Positions 54,791-64,000 of a stretch of 64,000 bases of DNA are shown in pieces. Numbering within the stretch: the stretch's first letter is position 1; each line of letters begins with the position of its first letter. A model generated the notes under the pieces. That model was not told the DNA's origin. It was given only the letters and a program-made list of their open reading frames with translations, and did not search any database. The stretch is from Pseudokordiimonas caeni (GTDB lineage Bacteria > Pseudomonadota > Alphaproteobacteria > Sphingomonadales > Kordiimonadaceae): contig NZ_JAPPRR010000002.1 in NCBI RefSeq assembly GCF_026719705.1, positions 187,091 to 251,090 of the forward strand, given 5' to 3'. Position numbers and translations under genes: made by a program.

Positions 54791-55735
54791 ATGGACCGTA
54801 TCGATGCCATGCGCATCTTCGTCACCGCCCTCGATGAGGGTAGCCTCGCCGGGGCCGGCCGCCGCCTGAACCGGTCTCCTGCAGCGATAACCCGCGCAAT
54901 TACCTTCCTTGAAAATCACGTCGGCATTCAACTGTTGCACCGGACCACCCGTTCGATCCGGCTGACCGAAGCGGGCGAGCGCTACGCGGCAGCCTGCCGC
55001 CGGGTGCTGAATGATCTTGAGGAAGCCGATATTGAAGCTGCCGGCGAGAAGGCCGCACCCCGTGGCCTTCTCACCATCACCTCCACGATCCTGAGCGGGA
55101 ACCAGATCCTGCGGCCGATCATCGACACGTATCTCGATATCTACCCGGATGTGCGGGTACAGTTCATCCAGCTCGACCGCATCGTCAATGTGGTGGAAGA
55201 AGGCGTCGATATCGCGCTCCGGATCGCGCACCTGCCGGACTCGAGCCTGATTGCAGTGAAGGTGGGCGAGGTGCGCCGCATCCTTGTCGCGTCGCCAGAT
55301 TATCTCGCGGCGAACCCGCCGGTCCTGACGCCTGCCGACCTTACCAGCCACCGCTGCATTCCGATGTCGGCCTTCGGCCATGACGGCTGGACCTTCCCGA
55401 CTGCGAACGGTTCAGGCTCCCACAAGGTGCCAATCCACCCGCGTCTGATGGTGAACACGATGGACGCGGCCATTGCCTCCGCCACCGAAGGGCACGGCAT
55501 TGCCATGGTCATGTCCTATCAGGTGGCTGATGCGTTGCGTGATGGACGGCTGAAGACCATTCTGGACGACCATGAAGCCACACCCCGGCCCGTGCATCTG
55601 GTGATGCCCGCTGGGCGCCTGTCGATGCCGAAAGTGCGGGCCTTTGTCGATTTCGCGGTACCGCTTCTGAAGGAAGAATTCGCCCGCCGTGGGGTGGCGT
55701 GCAGCAACACAAAAGCATCCGGCGCAGCCCCATAA
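54791..55735 (+). CDS. LysR family regulator (CrgA-like)
   Basis: The 314-residue LysR protein has HTH MDRIDAMRIFVTALDEGSLAGAGRRLNRSPAAITRAITFLENHVGIQLLHRTTRSIRLTEAG and an effector domain with NVVEEGVDIALRIAHLPDSSLIA, the pattern of the CrgA subgroup. ATG 54791 is set by AGGAG 7 nt upstream; an in-frame ATG at 54692 is not supported. It converges on the tautomerase-SDR pair, which is a plausible target. It is divergent from fecI with a 218-bp gap holding no recognised feature. Confidence 0.92.
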   Translation: MDRIDAMRIFVTALDEGSLAGAGRRLNRSPAAITRAITFLENHVGIQLLHRTTRSIRLTEAGERYAAACRRVLNDLEEADIEAAGEKAAPRGLLTITSTILSGNQILRPIIDTYLDIYPDVRVQFIQLDRIVNVVEEGVDIALRIAHLPDSSLIAVKVGEVRRILVASPDYLAANPPVLTPADLTSHRCIPMSAFGHDGWTFPTANGSGSHKVPIHPRLMVNTMDAAIASATEGHGIAMVMSYQVADALRDGRLKTILDDHEATPRPVHLVMPAGRLSMPKVRAFVDFAVPLLKEEFARRGVACSNTKASGAAP

Positions 55736-55768
55736 GGAGCCGCGCCGGACAACAGGTTTTCTAGACCC

Positions 55769-55993
55769 CTATTTCTTCACGGAGGCCGACTTGCCAGTCT
55801 TCCGCCAATAGTCGAGCACGGGCAGGCCGCCGACACCCCAGTCTTCATGCAGGACTTCGTCTATCACCACGAAGGTGGCGGCAGGGTCCTTGTCGATCAC
55901 GTCGCGCAGCACGTTCGATACGCCTTCAATGATCTTCGCCTTCTGCTCTTGCGTGGCGCTTCCTTTGGTGAATTTCACATTGATATAGGGCAT
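55769..55993 (-). CDS. 4-oxalocrotonate tautomerase family protein
   Basis: This 74-residue protein starts MPYINVKFTKG. The initiator Met is normally removed so Pro-2 becomes the catalytic N-terminal base. The family converts enol to keto tautomers of small acids. Its length matches the 4-OT family. ATG 55993 follows GAAGGAGA. It is 22 bp after an SDR gene on the same strand, implying a two-gene operon that may act in an aromatic or oxo-acid pathway. Confidence 0.88.
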   Translation of the reverse strand: MPYINVKFTKGSATQEQKAKIIEGVSNVLRDVIDKDPAATFVVIDEVLHEDWGVGGLPVLDYWRKTGKSASVKK

Positions 55994-56015
55994 TGGATGT
56001 CTCCTTCGAGGGGGC

Positions 56016-56741
56016 TTACCAGTGGCCGGCGTGCTGGCCGCCATCCACATGGAGGGTTTCACCGGTGACGAATGTCGCGTCTTCGAGATAGAGAACCGCA
56101 TCGACAATTTCGCTGATTTCACCCATGCGACCGACCGGGTGCAGGCTGGCAAACGTGCTGTGGGTCTCAGGCGTGTGCATCGGCGTCTTGATGATCCCCG
56201 GTGCCACATTGTTTGCCCGGATACCGAGGGCGGCATATTCGATGGCGATACTGCGGGTAGCCGCATCGATCCCGCCTTTGGTCAGCGATGCAAGCACCGA
56301 CGGCACCCCGTTGATCGGCTGGTCGACAAGCGTCGTGGTGATATTCACCACATGGCCGGGGGTGCCTTGCTTCAGCATCTGGGCGATGGCGAGCTGACTT
56401 GTGAAGAAGAAGCCGGCCGTGTTCGTGGCGACTTTGGCCGCAAAATCCTCAGCCGTATAGTCGGTGAATGGCTTGGCAATAAATATGCCCGCATTGTTCA
56501 CCAGCGTATCCACCCGCCCGAATGCCTCGACCGCAGTGGCCACAATTCGCTCGGCAGTGCCGCGTTCGCCAATGCTGCCGTCGACCGTGACAACACCGGC
56601 GTCGCCTGCAAAGGTGTCTGCAGTGATGGAGCGCGAGTTGGCGACCACCCGGTAGCCCTTGGCACGATAGGCCTTGACGAGGGCGGCCCCGATCCCTTGC
56701 GATGCGCCGGTGACGATGGCGACTTTACTGGTAGCTGTCAT
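56016..56741 (-). CDS. SDR family oxidoreductase
   Basis: This 241-residue short-chain dehydrogenase has TGASQGIG, NNAGIF and the C-terminal VTGETLHVDGGQHAGHW. The catalytic tyrosine position is not clear: the usual YxxxK is replaced by an ASLTKGGIDAATRSIAIEYA helix where a Tyr would be expected before the Lys. The Lys is kept but Tyr seems substituted (LASLTKG). It leads the SDR-tautomerase operon. The 226-bp upstream gap contains a GAACATGTGTTC palindrome. Confidence 0.85.
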   Translation of the reverse strand: MTATSKVAIVTGASQGIGAALVKAYRAKGYRVVANSRSITADTFAGDAGVVTVDGSIGERGTAERIVATAVEAFGRVDTLVNNAGIFIAKPFTDYTAEDFAAKVATNTAGFFFTSQLAIAQMLKQGTPGHVVNITTTLVDQPINGVPSVLASLTKGGIDAATRSIAIEYAALGIRANNVAPGIIKTPMHTPETHSTFASLHPVGRMGEISEIVDAVLYLEDATFVTGETLHVDGGQHAGHW

Positions 56742-56760
56742 GATCCGTTCCTTTCGTTAT

Positions 56761-56772
56761 GAACATGTGTTC
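56761..56772. promoter_or_regulatory. Palindrome GAACATGTGTTC upstream of SDR-tautomerase operon
   Basis: A perfect 12-bp inverted repeat lies 20-31 bp before the SDR start codon. It is a plausible repressor site; the adjacent LysR does not fit the usual T-N11-A pattern well. The rest of the gap to 56967 has nothing recognisable. Confidence 0.45.
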
Positions 56773-56967
56773 CGAACGTCGTACCGCCCCGAAGACGGAC
56801 TGACGAACGCGGCTTGTTGTCCGCTAGAAGGAAGATAATCACTTTCGTCAAACGGCAGAATTGGCGACGATGACAAGTCACTCTTGCGTATTGTGCAATA
56901 CTATAGCCTTGAAACGACAGAGGCCGCCCCGAAGGACGGCATTCCCCTGGATATCGCGAAGACAGGG

Positions 56968-58065
56968 TCAGGGCAGCAGTGCATCCGCCCCTTTCCAGAG
57001 GGAGGTGACGAGGTCGGCCGCACCGGCCGTTGTACCAAAGGCTGCCGCCTGCCCGGCCCAAGCCTGCATGGCATCAAGGTCGTCCGCCTTCACGGCCGCA
57101 GACCGCATGGCAGCTGTCAGCCCGCGCTGGACCGGATAGGGCGGCACGGCGGGCGCGCCCGGTGCCGACAGCGCCTCGACATAGCGATTACGAATGCCGC
57201 GCCCGGCGCGGCCACTGAAGGCACGAGTCACAATCGTATCCTCCGGGGACAACTGCCCGAGGGCATCGCGCCACGCAGGCGGGGTCTGTGATTCCGGTGT
57301 ATGGAGAAAGGCGGTGCCAACCTGCACGGCACTGGCACCAAGGGTCAGGGCAGCGGCTATACCGCGCCCGTCAGCAATGCCGCCAGCCGCGATTATCGGC
57401 ACCGAAAGCCGGTCGGCCAGCTGGGGCACCAGCGCCATCAGGCCGACTCCCGTACTTTCTGCTTTCGCGGCATCAAACGTGCCGCGGTGGCCGCCCGCCT
57501 CTATCCCCTGCGCGATGACGGCATCGGCTCCTGCAGCTTCTGCTTCAAGGGCCTCACCAAGCGAGGTCGCTGTGGCAAACCAGGCAATGCCGGCCGTCTT
57601 CAGCCGCTGGACATAGTCCGCATCAAAGAGGCCCATGATCGAGGAAACAGCGGTGGGGCGCGCCGCGATGAGCGCCTCTTTCTGCGCGTCAAAGTCGGGT
57701 GGCCTGAAATCGCCTGCCGCCGCATCGACCGCCGGCCCCCAACCGGCAAGGAAGGTACACATGGCGGCCTCCTCTTCTGGGCTGCGCTGGGGTGCTGGGC
57801 CCGGAATCCAGAGATTGAGCTGCAACGGCGCGTCCCCTGCCTCGGCACGGAATTCAGAGACCCAGTCGGTAATACCGGCAGCCGGGGTCAACACCGCTCC
57901 CATCGCGCCCATGCCACCGGCCCTGGCAATGGCTATGGCGCGCCCCACCGGGCAGATGCCTGCCATTGGCGCTTCCAGGACCGGCACTTGCAAGCCGTAG
58001 CGCGCCGAAAAGGCAGCGATCCGGCTGCGCACTGATGATAGGTCTGGGTTTCCTGCAACAGGCAT
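56968..58065 (-). CDS. Nitronate monooxygenase-like FMN TIM-barrel protein
   Basis: This 365-residue protein belongs to the NMO/2-nitropropane dioxygenase fold. It starts [34 protein letters not shown], and the FMN phosphate sites are in [15 protein letters not shown] and [31 protein letters not shown]. Members oxidise alkyl nitronates or act as quinone reductases. The start is ATG 58065, 6 nt after GGAG; in-frame ATGs at 58077 and 58089 are alternatives. The 218 bp above it, to 58283, show no clear feature. Confidence 0.88.
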   Translation of the reverse strand: MPVAGNPDLSSVRSRIAAFSARYGLQVPVLEAPMAGICPVGRAIAIARAGGMGAMGAVLTPAAGITDWVSEFRAEAGDAPLQLNLWIPGPAPQRSPEEEAAMCTFLAGWGPAVDAAAGDFRPPDFDAQKEALIAARPTAVSSIMGLFDADYVQRLKTAGIAWFATATSLGEALEAEAAGADAVIAQGIEAGGHRGTFDAAKAESTGVGLMALVPQLADRLSVPIIAAGGIADGRGIAAALTLGASAVQVGTAFLHTPESQTPPAWRDALGQLSPEDTIVTRAFSGRAGRGIRNRYVEALSAPGAPAVPPYPVQRGLTAAMRSAAVKADDLDAMQAWAGQAAAFGTTAGAADLVTSLWKGADALLP

Positions 58066-58283
58066 GACGAGCTCCATAAATTCAGGCATGTCGCGACGAG
58101 GATAGCCGAAGCCCCCGCTGTCATGAACGGGGGTAACGCGCAATTGACTCTTGCGCTGCCCGCAATTGCGTTTCGGCCACACAAGCCGCCTTCCGCGGCA
58201 AAAACACTTTCATGACAGAGGCCAGATTGTGTCCGACACGGCGGCAGCCAGCGGCGTCCACCTGATTGGGACGCTGAAGGGCC

Positions 58284-58757
58284 TCAGGCTGTGATTGCCG
58301 CGACGCTGGCGCCAGTGGCGGCGGCGAGATCGGCGGGCGACAGGCGCACCTGCAGCCCGCGCTTGCCGCCATTGACGAACACATAGGGCTCATCCAGCGC
58401 CGCAGCATCAAGGCAGGTCGGCAGGCGCCGGCGCTGCCCCATGGGGCTCACGCCGCCAACCTTGTAGCCGGTGATGCGCTCGGCTTCCGGGACCGGCATC
58501 ATGGCCGCACTCTTGCCCCCGAAGGCCGCGGCCACCTTCTTCATGCTGGCCTCCCGGTCGGACGCGAGGATGATACAGACGGGCTTGCCGTCCACGGCCG
58601 CGATCAGGGTTTTCAGCACACGCGAGGGCGCCTCCCCCATGGCTTCGGCAGCCTGCAAGCCGACCCGTTCGCCTTTCGGGTCATAATCATAGGTGCGTGT
58701 CTCGAAAGTGACGGACGCCGCTTTCAAGGCTTTCGTTGCCGGGGTCTCCGTCGCCAT
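58284..58757 (-). CDS. ybaK: Cys-tRNA(Pro)/Cys-tRNA(Cys) deacylase YbaK-like (copy 2)
   Basis: This 157-residue protein has the bacterial YbaK pattern TPATKALKAASVTFETRTYDYDPKGERVGLQAAEAMGEAPSRVLKTLIA (catalytic Lys in the KTL segment) and GGVSPMGQRRRLPTCLD. YbaK hydrolyses Cys-tRNA(Pro) made in error by ProRS. ATG 58757 lies 4 bp after the PepSY stop, so the two may be translationally coupled. It is closer to E. coli YbaK than copy 1 at 24.8-25.3 kb. Confidence 0.9.
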   Translation of the reverse strand: MATETPATKALKAASVTFETRTYDYDPKGERVGLQAAEAMGEAPSRVLKTLIAAVDGKPVCIILASDREASMKKVAAAFGGKSAAMMPVPEAERITGYKVGGVSPMGQRRRLPTCLDAAALDEPYVFVNGGKRGLQVRLSPADLAAATGASVAAITA

Positions 58758-58761
58758 CTTC

Positions 58762-59886
58762 TCAGGCCCGTTTGCGGCGAAGCGGTGCCACATATTTCCG
58801 CCACGCGAGCGCGATACCGGTCCAGACCATGATGGCGGAGAAGAGCGAGACGATCCCGGCGATGGTCTGCCCGATCACGCCGAGCGCTTCGCCCGTGTGC
58901 AGGAAACGCACCATGGTGCGGGCCTGGCTGCCGGGCGTTTTGTCCTCGAAGGCGACCCATTCGATGACCGCGCCGCTCGTCCGGTCGATCACCAGATCAC
59001 CCTTCTTCGCGGGTTCGCCGCCCATCCCCCAATCGAATGTGAAGGTCACCTGGCGGTCCCCGGGCTTCGGCCAGGCGAGCGTCAGGCTGTTCCAGTCCTG
59101 CCGGTAGGTGGCGGCGGTCGTGAAAAGCATCGAAAGCCCCAGTCGCGCTGACGTCTCCGCGGCAGGAGCCGGGACGGGTGAACGCTCGCCGCGCGCGGGG
59201 GCCTCATCGCCCGCCAGCCGGTAAACCAGATCATTCGCCCAGTCATAATAGAAGACGGCAGCAGTTGCCGTGATCACCACAAGCGGCACCACCGACCAGA
59301 TGCCCATCACATGGTGCCAGTTGAAGTCGCGCGCATGCGCATTCGCATTCTTCTTGAAGAACAGCACCTTGCGGATATTCACCCAGCGCAGCACCGGCGG
59401 GAACCACAGATAGATGCCGGAAACGGCAAGGAACAGGAACATCAGGTTCGCAGCCCCCGTCACCATCCGGGCTGTATCGCGCGAGGTGCCCTCAAGCGCG
59501 AACCAGCGATGGAACTGCGTGGTCCATTGCATGAAAGCCTGCATGGCGGTCGGCCCCTCGGCGATCAACCGGCCGGTATAGGGGTCGAGATAGAGCTTGT
59601 CGCTGCGCCCCCGCACCGCCACCACGGCCGCCGCCGGATCGTTCCGGTAGATAAGCCGCGCGACAGGGCGCGACGGGTCAGCGGCGATTGCAGATGCGTG
59701 CAGTTCCTCAGGCGACAGGGCAACGGCACCCGCCACAGGCACCACATCAAACTGCCGTTCGGACCAAGCCACCATCTGCTTCTCGTAGGTCAGCAGCACC
59801 CCGGTGACCGACATGGTGAGAATGACGACACCCGCGAGAACCCCGCAGATCAGGTGCGGCCAATAGAGAAGCTTGCGAAAGGGCAT
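58762..59886 (-). CDS. PepSY-associated membrane protein (PiuB-like)
   Basis: The protein of about 374 residues has four membrane helices. It begins LLYWPHLICGVLAGVVILTMSVTGVLLTYEKQM, has a PepSY-like periplasmic region between helices 1 and 2, and ends with IGQTIAGIVSLFSAIMVWTGIALAWRKY. The group often lies by iron-uptake genes and is thought to move electrons or reduce iron at the membrane. ATG 59886 is used; a TTG at 59916 would add ten residues. ybaK follows. Confidence 0.87.
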   Translation of the reverse strand: MPFRKLLYWPHLICGVLAGVVILTMSVTGVLLTYEKQMVAWSERQFDVVPVAGAVALSPEELHASAIAADPSRPVARLIYRNDPAAAVVAVRGRSDKLYLDPYTGRLIAEGPTAMQAFMQWTTQFHRWFALEGTSRDTARMVTGAANLMFLFLAVSGIYLWFPPVLRWVNIRKVLFFKKNANAHARDFNWHHVMGIWSVVPLVVITATAAVFYYDWANDLVYRLAGDEAPARGERSPVPAPAAETSARLGLSMLFTTAATYRQDWNSLTLAWPKPGDRQVTFTFDWGMGGEPAKKGDLVIDRTSGAVIEWVAFEDKTPGSQARTMVRFLHTGEALGVIGQTIAGIVSLFSAIMVWTGIALAWRKYVAPLRRKRA

Positions 59887-60099
59887 GGGGAGAGGTCCGC
59901 TCGAAGAAGATTGCAATCAATTCTTAACAAGAGACGGATGTAGCGCTCCCTCAGCCACCCGGCAAGCAAAAAGCCGCGGCATAGGCTCATGGTTCCCGCC
60001 CACAGCCTTGGCTGCCCCCGATGCTGGCCGTCTGCCTTGCATGCCCGATCATATGATATACGATGCTAGCCGTGGATCGGAATTGGGGGAGTTGCAACC

Positions 60100-60612
60100 A
60101 TGATGAAACGCCTGTTGGCCTTACCCGCGATCATGATCGCGATCATGGTGTCGATGGCCGCCCCCGCCGCTGCGCAGGTTTCGCCCGAGGACGCAGCCAA
60201 GGCGAAGGCCGAAATCATCGCCGTTGTTACAGCGATGGAGAAGGCCTGGAACAGCGGCGATTTCAAAGGCTATATGGCTGGCTTTGAAAATCCGGGTGTA
60301 CGGTTCGTCTCGGGCGGCCGCATCAAAGGCGGCTGGCAGGACGCGCTCGACAACTATGTGAAAAATTATGGCGGATCGCCGGACGGACGGGGCCAGCTCC
60401 ATTTCTATGACATCACGGTCGAGGTCTATTCACCGGACGCCGCATTGCTGATCAGCCGTTATCATCTGGAGCGGAAAAATAACCCGCAGGAAGGCGTCAA
60501 CACGCGCCTGTTTCGCAAGATTGACGGACGCTGGGTCATCAATATGAACCATGTCTCCTCGTTCAAAGCCCATGCCGGCGAACCCGGCACAGAAGGCGTG
60601 CCCGACCGCTGA
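60100..60612 (+). CDS. Exported SnoaL-like (DUF4440) domain protein
   Basis: This 170-residue protein has a Sec signal (about 1-25, ending AAA-QV) and an NTF2/SnoaL-like cone-shaped fold (AKAEIIAVVTAMEKAWNSGDFKGYMAGFENPGVRFVSGGRIKGG). No catalytic residue can be assigned. ATG 60100 has GGGGGAG upstream at a loose spacing. The MetX-like hydrolase begins 57 bp downstream in the same direction. Confidence 0.82.
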   Translation: MMKRLLALPAIMIAIMVSMAAPAAAQVSPEDAAKAKAEIIAVVTAMEKAWNSGDFKGYMAGFENPGVRFVSGGRIKGGWQDALDNYVKNYGGSPDGRGQLHFYDITVEVYSPDAALLISRYHLERKNNPQEGVNTRLFRKIDGRWVINMNHVSSFKAHAGEPGTEGVPDR

Positions 60613-60669
60613 CAGTGCGGGGATGCTGACCTCAATCCTTACCCGATGCCGTAATCAAGGAAAGCCATC

Positions 60670-61845
60670 ATGTTCTCGATCATCCTCGCCGCTGCCCTGC
60701 AGGCCGCAAGCCCCGCCACCGCATCGGTCATCAACCAGATAAGCGAAACCGGCACCTTGACCGCGCCCCGCCCCACCACCGCAAGCGATTTCCCGCCGCC
60801 GCTGCGGCCCACGCCAGCAGCCGCGCCGGAGCCCATCGACTGGCCGACCAGCGAAGGCGACTATATCGTCCGTAATTTCAAGTTCAGGAGCGGCGAAAGT
60901 GCTGCTGAAGTGCGTATGCACTACACGACACTCGGCCAACCACATCGCAACGCCAAGGGCGAGATCGATAATGCGATCATGGTGCTGCATGGCACTGGCG
61001 GCAGCGGCAAGCAGTTTCTCGTGCCGCAGTTCGCCAATCTCCTGTATGGCCCCGGCCAGCCCTTCGATATCAGCAAATACTGGATCATCCTGCCCGACAA
61101 TATCGGCCATGGCGGATCAAGCAAACCTTCGGACGGGATGCGCATGCGCTTCCCCAAATATGATTATGACGACATGGTGGAACTGCAGCACAGGCTGCTG
61201 ACCGAGGGGCTTGGCCTCAAGCATATCCGGCTGATCATCGGCACCTCGATGGGCTGCATGCATGGCTTCATCTGGGGCGAGACATACCCCGACTTCCCGA
61301 AGGCACTGATGCCAATGGCCTGCATGCCCACACAGATCGCCGGCCTGAACCGCCAGTGGCGGCAACTGGCGATGGACGCGGTTACCAGTGATCCGGCGTG
61401 GATGGGCGGCGACTACAAGACCCAGCCGGTTCAAGGCATCCGCACCGCCGCATCGCTCCTCTTCGTGGCGGGCTCAAAGCCGCTCAACAATCAGGCGCTG
61501 AACCCGACGCGCGACCAGGCGGTCGCTGCGGTACGGGCGGCGGTCGAGCGCGACATGGCGCGCCGCGACGCCAATGACTTCCTCTATCAGTTCGACAGCT
61601 CACGCAACTATAACCCGTGGCCGGGGATAGAGAAGATCAAGGCCCCGACCATGTGGATCAACTCGGCTGACGATTTCATCAATCCGCGAAACTTCCCCTA
61701 CCCGGAATGGACGGTGAAGCGGAACCCGGTCATCCAGTTTCGCATGATCCCGGAAAGCACCGAAACCCAGGGCCACGGCACCCATACCTGGGCGAAATTC
61801 TGGATCGAAGACCTGAAGGCACTGATGGCGCGCTCGGAAGACTGA
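60670..61845 (+). CDS. Exported alpha/beta hydrolase, homoserine O-acetyltransferase (MetX)-like
   Basis: The 391-residue protein starts with a short signal (about 1-18). The alpha/beta-hydrolase fold shows VLHGTGGSGKQF (oxyanion region), the nucleophile elbow GTSMGCMHG and a late Asp/His (SADDFINPR and TQGHGTHTW). Similarity is to MetX-type acyltransferases, but export and sequence drift suggest an esterase or lipase-like role. ATG 60670 follows AAGGAAAG. It is preceded by a SnoaL-like gene. Confidence 0.82.
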   Translation: MFSIILAAALQAASPATASVINQISETGTLTAPRPTTASDFPPPLRPTPAAAPEPIDWPTSEGDYIVRNFKFRSGESAAEVRMHYTTLGQPHRNAKGEIDNAIMVLHGTGGSGKQFLVPQFANLLYGPGQPFDISKYWIILPDNIGHGGSSKPSDGMRMRFPKYDYDDMVELQHRLLTEGLGLKHIRLIIGTSMGCMHGFIWGETYPDFPKALMPMACMPTQIAGLNRQWRQLAMDAVTSDPAWMGGDYKTQPVQGIRTAASLLFVAGSKPLNNQALNPTRDQAVAAVRAAVERDMARRDANDFLYQFDSSRNYNPWPGIEKIKAPTMWINSADDFINPRNFPYPEWTVKRNPVIQFRMIPESTETQGHGTHTWAKFWIEDLKALMARSED

Positions 61846-61929
61846 CCTCCGGGCCGGGAAGGCGCGGCAGGCCGTGTGCGCCGGGAAGATCTCTGCCCCG
61901 CGTCCCGGCAGATAGCCATTTTTCCGCGG

Positions 61930-62283
61930 CTACAGGTCGCCGCGCGTTACGCTATGAAGAAGACGCTCGATGACGCTGACGATTTCCGCGCGGCTTTGGC
62001 TTTCTTCTTTGCGGAGAAGCCGGCCGGTGAAATCGCCTTCATAGAGCCGCATGAGGAAGCGGCCATCCGGTTCACCTTCCGGATACCAGCCGAGATCCAG
62101 CAAGCGGTTGTAGCGCTGGTGCCTGAGCTGAAGAAGCGATTCTGCCAGCAGCGTCCAGACATCGGGATGATCGGCATCGACTTCCCAGAATTTGTTGTAT
62201 TCAACCGTCCAACCCGGCGTGATGCGCAGGGCCTGCAAGGGCTCGTCGCCCGTCACAAGCTGAGCACCGACAATGCGCGCCAT
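61930..62283 (-). CDS. Hypothetical protein next to gyrB
   Basis: This 117-residue soluble protein is one I do not recognise. It has an N-terminal beta-rich part (ARIVGAQLVTGDEPLQALRITPGWTVEYNKFWEVD), a central helix and a short basic C-terminus. ATG 62283 follows GGGTGAGAAGG. It lies 62 bp downstream of gyrB on the same strand. Average composition suggests it is native. Confidence 0.7.
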   Translation of the reverse strand: MARIVGAQLVTGDEPLQALRITPGWTVEYNKFWEVDADHPDVWTLLAESLLQLRHQRYNRLLDLGWYPEGEPDGRFLMRLYEGDFTGRLLRKEESQSRAEIVSVIERLLHSVTRGDL

Positions 62284-62345
62284 CCTTCTCACCCTATGTT
62301 GTTGCACACCACGATCGCGTCATATCGATGGATCATAACCAACAA

Positions 62346-64000
<1,655 letters not shown>

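Overview
The window is GC-rich (coding regions roughly 60-65% G+C by eye), densely packed bacterial chromosome. Its gene content points to an aerobic, heterotrophic alphaproteobacterium: an ScfR/RamB-type regulator divergent from aceB-aceA, a FecI-FecR-TonB receptor cassette, a cyanide-insensitive-type bd oxidase with a DUF2474 subunit, a NIT-type chemoreceptor, an M2 (ACE-like) lipoprotein peptidase and many SDR/GST/LysR genes. Kordiimonadales or Sphingomonadales would fit, but the order is a guess. No phage, IS element or CRISPR array was recognised, and no gene-free stretch exceeds 300 bp.

Layout. 1-3.2 kb: a partial PlsC-type acyltransferase, a PilZ protein, and a GST/DUF1428/VOC operon divergent from a leaderless MarR gene. 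3.2-10.8 kb: a GntR regulator divergent from a five-gene operon for D-glutamate / N-acyl-D-amino-acid use (exported D-acylase-like amidohydrolase, YkvI-like permease, DgcN, DgcA, membrane-tethered serine hydrolase). 10.8-11.7 kb: a lower-GC orphan gene bracketed by a 17-bp imperfect direct repeat that copies the 3' end of the next gene. 11.7-16.3 kb: BaiN flavoprotein, chemoreceptor, small TonB-domain protein, tRNA-Ser(GGA). 16.3-20.3 kb: two ArsR-SRPBCC stress modules with clear palindromic operators, plus GFA, DUF1697 and DUF1810 genes. 20.4-24.7 kb: katG with a structured leader, and the M2 peptidase. 24.8-30.3 kb: YbaK deacylase, GST, RidA, an alkyltransferase-like protein, an Asp/Glu racemase, PurT and serine dehydratase. 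30.3-35.1 kb: ScfR with the glyoxylate-shunt pair aceB-aceA, then a highly structured intergenic region. 35.1-38.3 kb: YqhA and cioA-cioB-DUF2474. 38.3-42.6 kb: TetR, EmrB, EmrA and an SDR. 42.8-48.4 kb: quinone-oxidoreductase-like enzyme/LysR, aldo-keto reductase, SDR/AraC, ferredoxin-NADP reductase. 48.5-54.6 kb: CehA/McbA-type metallohydrolase, TonB receptor, FecR, FecI. 54.8-62.3 kb: LysR, tautomerase, SDR, nitronate-monooxygenase-like enzyme, a second YbaK, PepSY protein, SnoaL-like protein, MetX-like hydrolase and an unknown gene. 62.3-64 kb: the 3' part of gyrB.

How the parts work together. The clearest pathway is D-Glu -> N-acetyl-D-Glu -> N-acetyl-L-Glu through DgcN and DgcA. The exported acylase, permease and serine hydrolase around them suggest that substrate is released from N-acylated or peptidoglycan-derived D-amino acids in the envelope. 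aceB-aceA under ScfR supports growth on acetate or fatty acids. The FecIR-TonB receptor-metallohydrolase block looks like uptake and processing of an unidentified TonB-dependent ligand. Much of the remainder is detoxification and redox metabolism, arranged as regulator/target pairs with readable operators.
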